From contig NZ_FMYP01000034.1 in assembly GCF_900096565.1 (NCBI RefSeq), positions 1 to 43,576 of the forward strand: a DNA stretch of 43,576 bases, in the 5' to 3' direction. The DNA is from Williamwhitmania taraxaci (GTDB lineage Bacteria; Bacteroidota; Bacteroidia; Bacteroidales; Williamwhitmaniaceae). The notes under the pieces are model-generated. The model ran no database searches and was not told the DNA's origin. It saw only the letters and a list, made by a program, of their open reading frames with translations. Shown here piece after piece: positions 37,431-43,576 of this stretch. Position 1 is the first letter of the stretch. Each line of letters begins with the position of its first letter. The position numbers and the translations under genes are program-made.

Positions 37431-37436
37431 TAAACC

Positions 37437-37658
37437 TTAATACTCTTCTTCGTTGAAGAAAAAGTCATCTTTGCTGGGGTAATCCGGCCAAATGTCTTCG
37501 ATGCTTTCGTATATCTCACCCTCATCCTCAACTTCTTCGAGGTTTTCAATGACCTCCATAGGTGCTCCAGAACGAACTGCATAGTCAATAAGCTCCTCCT
37601 TTGTTGCAGGCCAAGGAGCATCTTCAAGCTTTGATGCCAATTCTAGTGTCCAATACAT
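37437..37658 (-). CDS. Small acidic DUF2795-like protein
   Basis: A 73-aa acidic protein that begins MYWTLELASKLEDAPWPATK and continues KEELIDYAVRSGAPMEVIENL. This matches the DUF2795 pattern (short helical domain with WPATKEELIDYA) common in Bacteroidota. The C-terminus is rich in Asp/Glu/Phe/Tyr (WPDYPSKDDFFFNEEEY). The function is unknown. A TATTTTTG element lies 52 bp upstream, so it may have its own promoter, and the shared terminator follows. Confidence 0.85.
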   Translation of the reverse strand: MYWTLELASKLEDAPWPATKEELIDYAVRSGAPMEVIENLEEVEDEGEIYESIEDIWPDYPSKDDFFFNEEEY

Positions 37659-37709
37659 AGCGCTCTGTTTTTATAGATATTTTTTTATGATTTTTCAGTT
37701 ATAAGCTCG

Positions 37710-37717
37710 CAAAAATA
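37710..37717 (-). promoter_or_regulatory. Possible -7 promoter element of the DUF2795 gene
   Basis: On the minus strand this reads TATTTTTG, a perfect match to TAnnTTTG, and would give a leader of roughly 45 nt. No TTG is found at the right distance upstream, so the call is weak. Confidence 0.35.
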
Positions 37718-37731
37718 TAAATTTTTTTTTC

Positions 37732-38280
37732 TTATATGTTTGGTTTCCATAAATTTTCTTTTGCATTTAACTTAAGTGACTGATATCGAGCCAATATAAA
37801 AAGATAATCGGAGAGTCGATTTAGGTATCGAATTACATTTTCTTGAATTGGAGTGTCCTCGGCCAGCTTTATGGTGATCCTTTCGCAGCGTCGGCATACA
37901 TTTCGTGCAATGTGGCAGAACGAAACTGTTGTATGGCCTCCCGGAAGAATGAATGAAGTTAACGGTGGCAGTTGCTGATCCATAACGTCAATCTCCTGCT
38001 CTAGTGCGAGCACGTCTTCATCGGAAATTAGCGGGATTTTTGCATTGCAGTTTTCGCAATCGGCCGCAAGAATCGAGGCACAAGCCATTCGCCTTTCCTG
38101 TATTTCTACGATAACGTTGAAACTGTGTTCGTCAATGGTTTGATCGCGTATAAGACCAAGATAAGAATTGAGTTCATCTACCGTTCCGTAAGCCTCAATC
38201 CGTGGGTGGTATTTAGGAACACGCACTCCCCCAATTAATGAAGTTGTTCCCTTGTCTCCAGTTTTAGTGTATATCTTCAT
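37732..38280 (-). CDS. pduO: PduO-type cob(I)alamin adenosyltransferase
   Basis: Transfers the adenosyl group of ATP to cob(I)alamin to make adenosylcobalamin. The 182-aa protein has the ATP-binding N-terminus (YTKTGDKGTTSLIGG, residues 4-18), EAYGTVDELNSYLG, and the RNVCRRCER and LNRLSDYLFILAR motifs at the corrinoid site. Length and motifs fit the PduO/MMAB family. It lies 33 bp after the ABC ATPase gene on the same strand. Adenosylcobalamin may supply methylmalonyl-CoA mutase, but no such gene is in this window. Confidence 0.94.
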   Translation of the reverse strand: MKIYTKTGDKGTTSLIGGVRVPKYHPRIEAYGTVDELNSYLGLIRDQTIDEHSFNVIVEIQERRMACASILAADCENCNAKIPLISDEDVLALEQEIDVMDQQLPPLTSFILPGGHTTVSFCHIARNVCRRCERITIKLAEDTPIQENVIRYLNRLSDYLFILARYQSLKLNAKENLWKPNI

Positions 38281-38313
38281 TGATGCTAATTGGTGATTTT
38301 TTGAAGCGCAAGA

Positions 38314-39042
38314 TTACATCATTTGTTTAACTTTACGAATTCCCACGGGTTCGTTGTTTATTTTATCCGATTCAATTAATCCATCTCGGAGGCGAATGAT
38401 GCGACGCGCATGCATGGCAATCTCCTCTTCATGGGTAACTACAATTATGGTATTTCCTTGATTGTAGATGTCCTCAAAGAGATTCATAATATCGATTGAG
38501 GTCTTTGAGTCGAGGTTACCTGTGGGCTCGTCGGCAAGAATAATTGACGGATCGTTCACCAGTGCCCTGGCAACCGCAACCCGTTGGCGTTGACCACCGG
38601 AAAGTTCGTTTGGTTTGTGGTCCATTCTGTCCGATAGGCTAACGTTACCCAAAACCACCGTGGCTTTCTTTTCTCGTTCTGCTTTAGGAATGCCAGCGTA
38701 AATAAGCGGGAGCATTACATTCTCAAGAGAGGTGTAGCGTGGTAATAAGTTGAATGTTTGGAATACAAATCCAATTTCCTTATTTCGAATGTCGGCAAGC
38801 TGGTCATCGCTCATTTTGCTCACATCCGTATTGTTTAGGATATATACACCCGAGGTGGGGGTGTCAAGGCATCCCAGAATATTCATAAGGGTTGATTTTC
38901 CCGAGCCGGATGGTCCCATTATGGCTACGTATTCGTTGGTCGAGATAGAAATGGTAACCCCGTTAAGAGCCTTTACTACTTGTGTCCCAACTTTGTAGTA
39001 TTTTGTAATTCCTTCTATTGAAATCAAATTTTTTCGTGACAT
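38314..39042 (-). CDS. ABC transporter ATP-binding protein, LolD/MacB type
   Basis: A 242-aa ATPase. Walker A is GPSGSGKST (43-51), the Q-loop is [13 protein letters not shown], the signature is LSGGQ (147-151), and Walker B is IILADEPTG (167-175). The switch histidine is in [14 protein letters not shown]. The [20 protein letters not shown] pattern is that of the LolD/MacB/FtsE group, which drive mechanotransmission-type transporters. No permease gene lies next to it: the neighbours are a methyltransferase and the adenosyltransferase. Its membrane partner must be elsewhere. Confidence 0.93.
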   Translation of the reverse strand: MSRKNLISIEGITKYYKVGTQVVKALNGVTISISTNEYVAIMGPSGSGKSTLMNILGCLDTPTSGVYILNNTDVSKMSDDQLADIRNKEIGFVFQTFNLLPRYTSLENVMLPLIYAGIPKAEREKKATVVLGNVSLSDRMDHKPNELSGGQRQRVAVARALVNDPSIILADEPTGNLDSKTSIDIMNLFEDIYNQGNTIIVVTHEEEIAMHARRIIRLRDGLIESDKINNEPVGIRKVKQMM

Positions 39043-39054
39043 ATCATTAATGTG

Positions 39055-39870
39055 TTAGTAGCGTACAGTGTAATGCTGCTTTTGCAACTTCTTGTTGGTG
39101 AAAATTATCCCAAATCTAAACAAATCTACTGAAACTCTGCAACTGGAGTATTCTTTGATGGACTTCCACGCTCTATCCATATCGTCGCTCCAGTGGATAT
39201 CATCAATAATAATAACTGCGTCCTCTGTGCCTATTTCTGTGCACTGCTTGAAGTGTTCGAGTGTTGGAGTGTAACTGTGGTCCCCGTCAATAAAAAACAG
39301 CCCCAAACGACCGTTTTCTTCCTTTATCCTTTTTGTCTCATTTGTGAACGTTTCTACGCGAATGTCTATATTCGTAATACCTATTTGTTCCAAAACTGCT
39401 TTGGCCGTTTCGGCATAATCGCGGTGGCCTTCCACCGTTATAACTCTTGAGGTTGGCGATCCCGATGCAAGGTAGTAAGTTGCGCTTCCTAGCCCAGTTC
39501 CTAGTTCAAGAATTCCATCCCTTCCATAAAACGTAGAGAGCTTATAAAGCAACTCTCCATGCTTCTTAGAAATCCCAATCTCCCGGTTTATTGCTGCCGG
39601 TGTTGTGGGCTTTGTGTTTGGCGATAACAAAGAACCTGCTCCAAAGGTGCTGCGTGGGATGCTTTTGGTTACGCGTTTCAATGTTTGCTTATAGGCTGTA
39701 GCACCAATCTTTACTGAGATATCGCAATCTTCGCTGAAGCCTTTGTTCACCAGCGAAAAAATGGCAGGAGAGTGAATTCCAAACCCCTTGCGATGGCGTG
39801 ATTTCAGTTTATAGACAATTAGTTTCCGAAATAGTTTAAAACGGTTTTTTGCTCTAGTCATGTTGATCAA
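39055..39870 (-). CDS. Class I SAM-dependent methyltransferase of unknown substrate
   Basis: A 271-aa cytoplasmic protein. Motif I is LELGTGLGSATYYLA, and motif II/III is VITVEGHRDYAETAKAVLEQ. An acidic loop follows, GRLGLFFIDGDHSYTPT, as in O-methyltransferase-like enzymes (FIDGDHSY). The N-terminal ~70 residues (RHRKGFGIHSPAIFSLVN) are a feature I associate with a Bacteroidota subfamily of unknown role. It begins the minus-strand run with the ABC ATPase (12 bp gap) and the adenosyltransferase. Confidence 0.85.
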   Translation of the reverse strand: MINMTRAKNRFKLFRKLIVYKLKSRHRKGFGIHSPAIFSLVNKGFSEDCDISVKIGATAYKQTLKRVTKSIPRSTFGAGSLLSPNTKPTTPAAINREIGISKKHGELLYKLSTFYGRDGILELGTGLGSATYYLASGSPTSRVITVEGHRDYAETAKAVLEQIGITNIDIRVETFTNETKRIKEENGRLGLFFIDGDHSYTPTLEHFKQCTEIGTEDAVIIIDDIHWSDDMDRAWKSIKEYSSCRVSVDLFRFGIIFTNKKLQKQHYTVRY

Positions 39871-39997
39871 TTTGGCAGTAAAGGTAAAAAATGCAGGACA
39901 TTTCTACTGCTTTTTGTAAAACTTCCAATTGATGCTTCTGTTTTCCTATATTTAGGTTTTAATGAACCCTTATTCTACTTAGTTTTGGATATAATTT

Positions 39998-42160
39998 ATG
40001 AGCGTTAGGATTTCGCCTGTTTTTGCATTGGAAATCCCTTATTTTTGTAGTGTGGATAAGTTACAGGATAGCGATTTGAAATTTCTTCCGGGTGTGGGAC
40101 CAAAGAAGGCTGAACTTCTCAAAAAAGAGTTGAAGTTAGCCACCTTTGGCGATTTGCTGTACTATTTCCCCTTTAAGTATATCGACCGTTCCCGTTTCTT
40201 GACTATTGCTCAAATAGAGGAGGATATGTCGTTTGTTCAGGTCAAGGGGCGCATTACTAGTTTTAGCTTTGCCGGCGAAGGGAATCGGAAGCGGTTAGTT
40301 GCCTTTTTTTCGGATGGGGTAGGCATCGCGGAGTTGGTTTGGTTTAAGGGTATTAAATGGATTCAGCAAAAGGTTGCTGTAAATACGCCATACATAGTTT
40401 TTGGGAAACCAACCATATTCAATGGCAGGGTTAGTTTTGTGCATCCCGATGTGGAGGTTGTTCTTAAGGAGGATGGAACCATATCGGGTGGTTTGCAACC
40501 TTACTATAATACTTCGGAAAAGATGAAATCTGCCTTCTTGAATTCCAAGGCAGTTGCAAAATTACAGGAGAATTTGCAGAAACTTATTGGGCCAAAGATA
40601 GTGGAGCGCATGCCGGAGGATTTGGTTGGCTCTCTCAAGTTGATGCCGTTGCGGGATGCTCTCCTGAATATTCATTTTCCACGAAGTGCCGATCTTCTAC
40701 GGAAAGCTCAGCTTAGGCTCAAATTCGAGGAGTTGTTTTACATACAACTAAACCTTCTCGCCCAAAAAAAATATCGTCAAAAGAAGATTAATGGTCACGT
40801 ATTCTCTAAGGTTGGGGAGTCCTTTAATAATTTTTATTCTAGCAATCTTCCTTTTTCCTTAACGGAGGCTCAAAAGCGCGTATTAAGGGAAATCCGAAAA
40901 GACCTTGGTTCGGGCCGCCAGATGAATAGACTCTTGCAGGGCGATGTGGGTAGCGGAAAAACACTCGTGGGGCTAATGGCCATGCTACTGGCTAGTGATA
41001 ATAGTTTTCAATCGTGCTTGATGGCACCTACGGAAATATTAGCCAATCAGCACTATAAAACTATTGTAGACTTCCTCGATGGACTAGGCGTTTCGGTTGG
41101 TTTGCTGACGGGCTCGACTAAAAAAGCGGAGAGGCGAAAACTATTTGCGCTACTTGAGAGTGGCGAATTGCAACTGCTTATTGGCACTCATGCTCTTCTT
41201 GAGGATACTGTTCAGTTTAAAGATTTGGGGCTGGTTATCGTTGATGAACAACAGCGCTTTGGTGTGGCTCAACGGGCAAAGTTGTGGGAGAAGAATACAA
41301 ATCCTCCCCACGTGCTGGTGATGACTGCTACTCCGATACCTCGCACGTTGGCCATGACCGTTTATGGCGATTTGGAGGTGTCTGTAATTGATGAACTTCC
41401 TCCTGGGCGAAAGCCAATCAGGACTATGCACTACTTCGATAGCAAGCGCCTAAAAGTCTTTGGCTTTATGCGTGAACAGATAAAACTGGGACGGCAAATC
41501 TATCTTGTTTATCCGCTTATTAAGGAGTCGGAGAAGATGGATTTCAAGGATCTTCAAGATGGTTATGCGAGCATTGTTTTGGAATTTCCTCCGCCCGAAT
41601 ACACAGTAGTTGTTGTCCACGGACAAATGAAACCCGATGAGAAAGACTTCTCCATGGGGCAGTTTGCTGCAGGTAAGGCCCAGATTATGGTGGCTACAAC
41701 GGTGATTGAAGTTGGAGTAAATGTTCCAAACGCCTCTGTGATGATTATTGAGAGCGCCGAGCGTTTTGGCCTGTCGCAGCTCCACCAGCTTCGTGGAAGA
41801 GTCGGTCGTGGGGCTGATCAATCCTTCTGTATCCTGATGACTGGCAATAAACTCTCTTCCGATTCCCGAAAACGCATGTCCACCATGGTAAGCACCAACG
41901 ATGGATTTGAGATTGCGGAGGTGGATCTTGCCTTACGTGGCCCCGGCGATATGGAAGGAACCATGCAGAGCGGAATGGCCTTCGATCTCAAAATAGCCAA
42001 CATCGCCAAGGATGGACAAATACTTAGTTGGGCTCGCAATGTGGCCGAAGAGATTGTGGATGAGGACCCACTGCTCGATATGGATAAAAATCGTATATTA
42101 AAGGCCGAATTAACTCGCTTTAAAGGGCGAGATTCTTACGATTTTAGTCAGATAAGTTGA
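39998..42160 (+). CDS. recG: ATP-dependent DNA helicase RecG
   Basis: Remodels stalled replication forks and Holliday junctions. Numbered from the ATG at 39998 (720 aa), it has the N-terminal wedge/OB region, Walker A in GDVGSGKT (315-322), the motif II DEQQ (416-419), MTATPIPRT, and the RecG motif QLRGRVGRG near the C-terminus. The typical family N-terminus would start near KLQDSDLKFLPGVGPK, so the GTG at 40052 is an alternative start that removes 18 residues. A TATTTTTG element (40040-40047) lies five bases before that GTG. The stop overlaps the region just upstream of the next gene. Confidence 0.93.
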   Translation: MSVRISPVFALEIPYFCSVDKLQDSDLKFLPGVGPKKAELLKKELKLATFGDLLYYFPFKYIDRSRFLTIAQIEEDMSFVQVKGRITSFSFAGEGNRKRLVAFFSDGVGIAELVWFKGIKWIQQKVAVNTPYIVFGKPTIFNGRVSFVHPDVEVVLKEDGTISGGLQPYYNTSEKMKSAFLNSKAVAKLQENLQKLIGPKIVERMPEDLVGSLKLMPLRDALLNIHFPRSADLLRKAQLRLKFEELFYIQLNLLAQKKYRQKKINGHVFSKVGESFNNFYSSNLPFSLTEAQKRVLREIRKDLGSGRQMNRLLQGDVGSGKTLVGLMAMLLASDNSFQSCLMAPTEILANQHYKTIVDFLDGLGVSVGLLTGSTKKAERRKLFALLESGELQLLIGTHALLEDTVQFKDLGLVIVDEQQRFGVAQRAKLWEKNTNPPHVLVMTATPIPRTLAMTVYGDLEVSVIDELPPGRKPIRTMHYFDSKRLKVFGFMREQIKLGRQIYLVYPLIKESEKMDFKDLQDGYASIVLEFPPPEYTVVVVHGQMKPDEKDFSMGQFAAGKAQIMVATTVIEVGVNVPNASVMIIESAERFGLSQLHQLRGRVGRGADQSFCILMTGNKLSSDSRKRMSTMVSTNDGFEIAEVDLALRGPGDMEGTMQSGMAFDLKIANIAKDGQILSWARNVAEEIVDEDPLLDMDKNRILKAELTRFKGRDSYDFSQIS
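40017..40047 (+). promoter_or_regulatory. Possible promoter inside the 5' end of recG
   Basis: CTG at 40017-40019, a 20-base spacer and TATTTTTG at 40040-40047 give a one-mismatch -33 and a perfect -7 element. If used, the transcript would begin at or near GTG 40052. Confidence 0.3.
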
Positions 42161-42162
42161 CC

Positions 42163-43023
42163 ATGGAAAAAAAAATTAGCCTTCTTGCCATAGCCCTCGG
42201 TCTTGTGATCTTTTGCTCAGGACAAACCACTGGGTCGAAAAAGACTACTCCACCCAAAAACACCTGCGTAAACTATACCTTCGCCAATAGTTCTTTTGCT
42301 TCGGGCGAGTCGTTAACTTACGCTATGAGCTATACGCTTATGTTTATTTGGACCGACGTTGGGGAAGTTACTTTTACCGCTACCGACGATACTTACCTAG
42401 GAAAGGATGCGCTTCACTTTCGTGCGGTTGGCAAATCGTATCCATTTTACGATAATTTTTTCAAAGTTAGAGATGTGTATGAGGCATGGGTACATCCCAA
42501 AACCTTAAAACCGTTTTATTTCAATAGGGAGGTCGATGAGGGAGGGTATACCATTAATAATATCTACACCTTCGATTGGAAAACTAACTTACTTTACGCC
42601 TATATCAAACGTAAGAATAGACCGGAAAAGCATGATACGCTTGCCGTGCTTCCTTGCTCCATCGATATTGTTAGCGTTCTCTACTATTGCCGGAATATCG
42701 ATTATTCAAGCGCTAAGATTAATCAGAAGTTCCCAATTTCGTTAGCACTCGACGACGAACTGTATACTGTATTATACCGTTATCAAGGTAAGGAGGAGAT
42801 TGATGTGAAAGGATTGGGACGTTTTCGTTGTTTGAAGTTTGGGATTGGCCTTGTAAAAGGATCTGTCTTTAGTGGTAAAGAAGAGTTAACGCTATGGGTT
42901 ACCGACGACGATAATAAAATTCCAATTTATATTGAATCGCCCATTAAGGTTGGAACTGTAAGAGGAAGGGTAATCGGAATGAAAAACCTAAAATACCCGT
43001 TAACCTCAAAGGTCCAGAAATAG
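42163..43023 (+). CDS. DUF3108-like secreted protein
   Basis: A 286-aa exported protein with an N-terminal signal (MEKKISLLAIALGLVIFCSGQ; possibly a lipoprotein if the FCSG cysteine is used). The body is beta-rich: FASGESLTYAMSYTLMFIWTDVGEVTFTA, then a PHPKTLKP-like segment reading VHPKTLKPFYFNREVDEGGY. This is the DUF3108 pattern, an envelope protein of unknown function. The ATG at 42163 is three bases after the recG stop codon, so it is probably co-transcribed with recG. A TTG at 42157 was rejected as start. Confidence 0.82.
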   Translation: MEKKISLLAIALGLVIFCSGQTTGSKKTTPPKNTCVNYTFANSSFASGESLTYAMSYTLMFIWTDVGEVTFTATDDTYLGKDALHFRAVGKSYPFYDNFFKVRDVYEAWVHPKTLKPFYFNREVDEGGYTINNIYTFDWKTNLLYAYIKRKNRPEKHDTLAVLPCSIDIVSVLYYCRNIDYSSAKINQKFPISLALDDELYTVLYRYQGKEEIDVKGLGRFRCLKFGIGLVKGSVFSGKEELTLWVTDDDNKIPIYIESPIKVGTVRGRVIGMKNLKYPLTSKVQK

Positions 43024-43298
43024 AACTAGTTCGTTTGTGTTTTAGAAAGAACTACGTGTTTGAGTCATTGGTTTTCTTTTCAGCCATGGGACTCTTGTAC
43101 TCCACTGTGTTAAAAGAACGGGCGTCTTCTTGATAGCTAATGCTACATTGTTTGCTCTCGATCGTATCCACGTCCTCTCCGCTACCTAAATAGGGAAGGC
43201 TTAATGCTAACTTCCAATTCTTTTTTAATTTGGTTGGCTCTATTCAGTGATAATGTTGTTGCAAAAATTTGCTTATCTTAGTGGAAAGTCTCTATGAT
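43024..43298. other. Intergenic stretch before the transposase
   Basis: About 275 bp without a convincing gene. The left end of the insertion element should lie here; GGCTCTATTCAGTGATAATG starting at 43236 is a candidate terminal sequence, but the right end is outside the window so it cannot be confirmed as an inverted repeat. Confidence 0.3.
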
Positions 43299-43576
43299 AT
43301 GACAATAATTGAACAAATCCGAGAACTCGCAAAACAGTTGACAGAACAAGAGCGCGTTACGGTAATGCGGGAGCTGAAAAATACGGATGCATCACTTACG
43401 GCTCAGCTGGGGGAGGCGAAAGTCTGCCCCCACTGCTCGAGCAGCAGGATCATTAAGCACAGCATGTTCAATGGGAGGCAGCGCTCCAAGTGCAAAACGT
43501 GCGGCAAGACCTTTACTATGCTTACCGGAACGCCCATACACGGGTTGAAAAAGGTTTCACTTTGGCAGGATTACTG
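43299..43576 (+). mobile_element. IS1595-like transposase, N-terminal part (cut by window edge)
   Basis: From ATG 43299 an open frame of 92 codons runs off the window. It starts with an amphipathic helix (EQIRELAKQLTEQERVTVMR). A zinc ribbon follows: CPHC (C43, C46) and CKTCGK (C65, C68). The next stretch, TFTMLTGTPIHGLKKVSLWQ, is the linker before the catalytic domain in the IS1595 group. The DDE-type catalytic domain is outside the window. Whether the element is intact cannot be judged. Confidence 0.8.

Noticed and set aside
1-43576. CRISPR arrays, toxin-antitoxin or defence islands.
   Set aside because: No regularly spaced short direct repeats, cas genes, or paired small toxin/antitoxin genes were seen; the gene content is mainly housekeeping and envelope functions.

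Overview
This window looks like the chromosome of a member of the Bacteroidota, probably an environmental, free-living Bacteroidales-type organism. The reasons are the mitochondrial-type aconitase / citrate synthase / NADP-isocitrate dehydrogenase cluster, an OstA/SurA-like cassette behind guaB, small families typical of the phylum (a DUF2795-like protein, a DUF5063-like protein), a TamB-like giant beside tsaD, the near absence of Shine-Dalgarno sequences, and several matches to the Bacteroidota promoter pattern TTG-N(~20)-TAnnTTTG. These are recognised by eye from motifs; no database search was run.

Layout. The left edge is the last bases of a 5S rRNA with its terminator, that is, the end of an rRNA operon. 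A gene-free stretch of about 900 bp follows. It is a tandem array with a period of about 320 bp, built from short palindromes around a CCGTAGG/CCTACGG core. Next come three minus-strand genes for the first oxidative TCA steps (acn-gltA-icd, about 1.0-5.9 kb), a multi-PAS histidine kinase, an oligopeptidase B-like lipoprotein, glyA and a secreted WG-repeat protein. From 14.2 to 20.8 kb, minus-strand genes encode an envelope energy module (ExbB, ExbD, TonB-like) behind a very large TamB-like protein. tsaD is divergent from tamB. A fusion of an NMT1/THI5-like binding domain to a hybrid histidine kinase and a YaaA protein follow.

From 25.1 to 29.5 kb lies a minus-strand operon: recQ, a DUF5063-like gene, a DEDDy exonuclease and an RlmI-like methyltransferase. 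From 29.9 to 37.4 kb a plus-strand run encodes guaB, two multi-domain parvulins flanking a rotamase-less lipoprotein, and an OstA/LptA-like protein; together they look like an outer-membrane protein/LPS biogenesis cassette. The right side has a DUF2795-like gene, a PduO-type cobalamin adenosyltransferase, an orphan LolD/MacB-type ATPase, a SAM methyltransferase, recG, a DUF3108-like secreted protein, and the start of an IS1595-like transposase cut by the window edge.

Most of the window is housekeeping. The points most worth a second look are: (1) the palindromic tandem array behind the rRNA operon; (2) the tamB start, where the only ATG is out of frame by exactly one base of an A6 tract; (3) the hybrid kinase whose ATP-binding domain has lost its N, G1 and G2 box residues while the phospho-acceptor His and Asp remain; (4) a consensus promoter so close to the recQ ATG that the mRNA would be leaderless or nearly so; and (5) the link between tamB and an ExbB-ExbD-TonB motor. 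I did not find a convincing new defence or mobile system.
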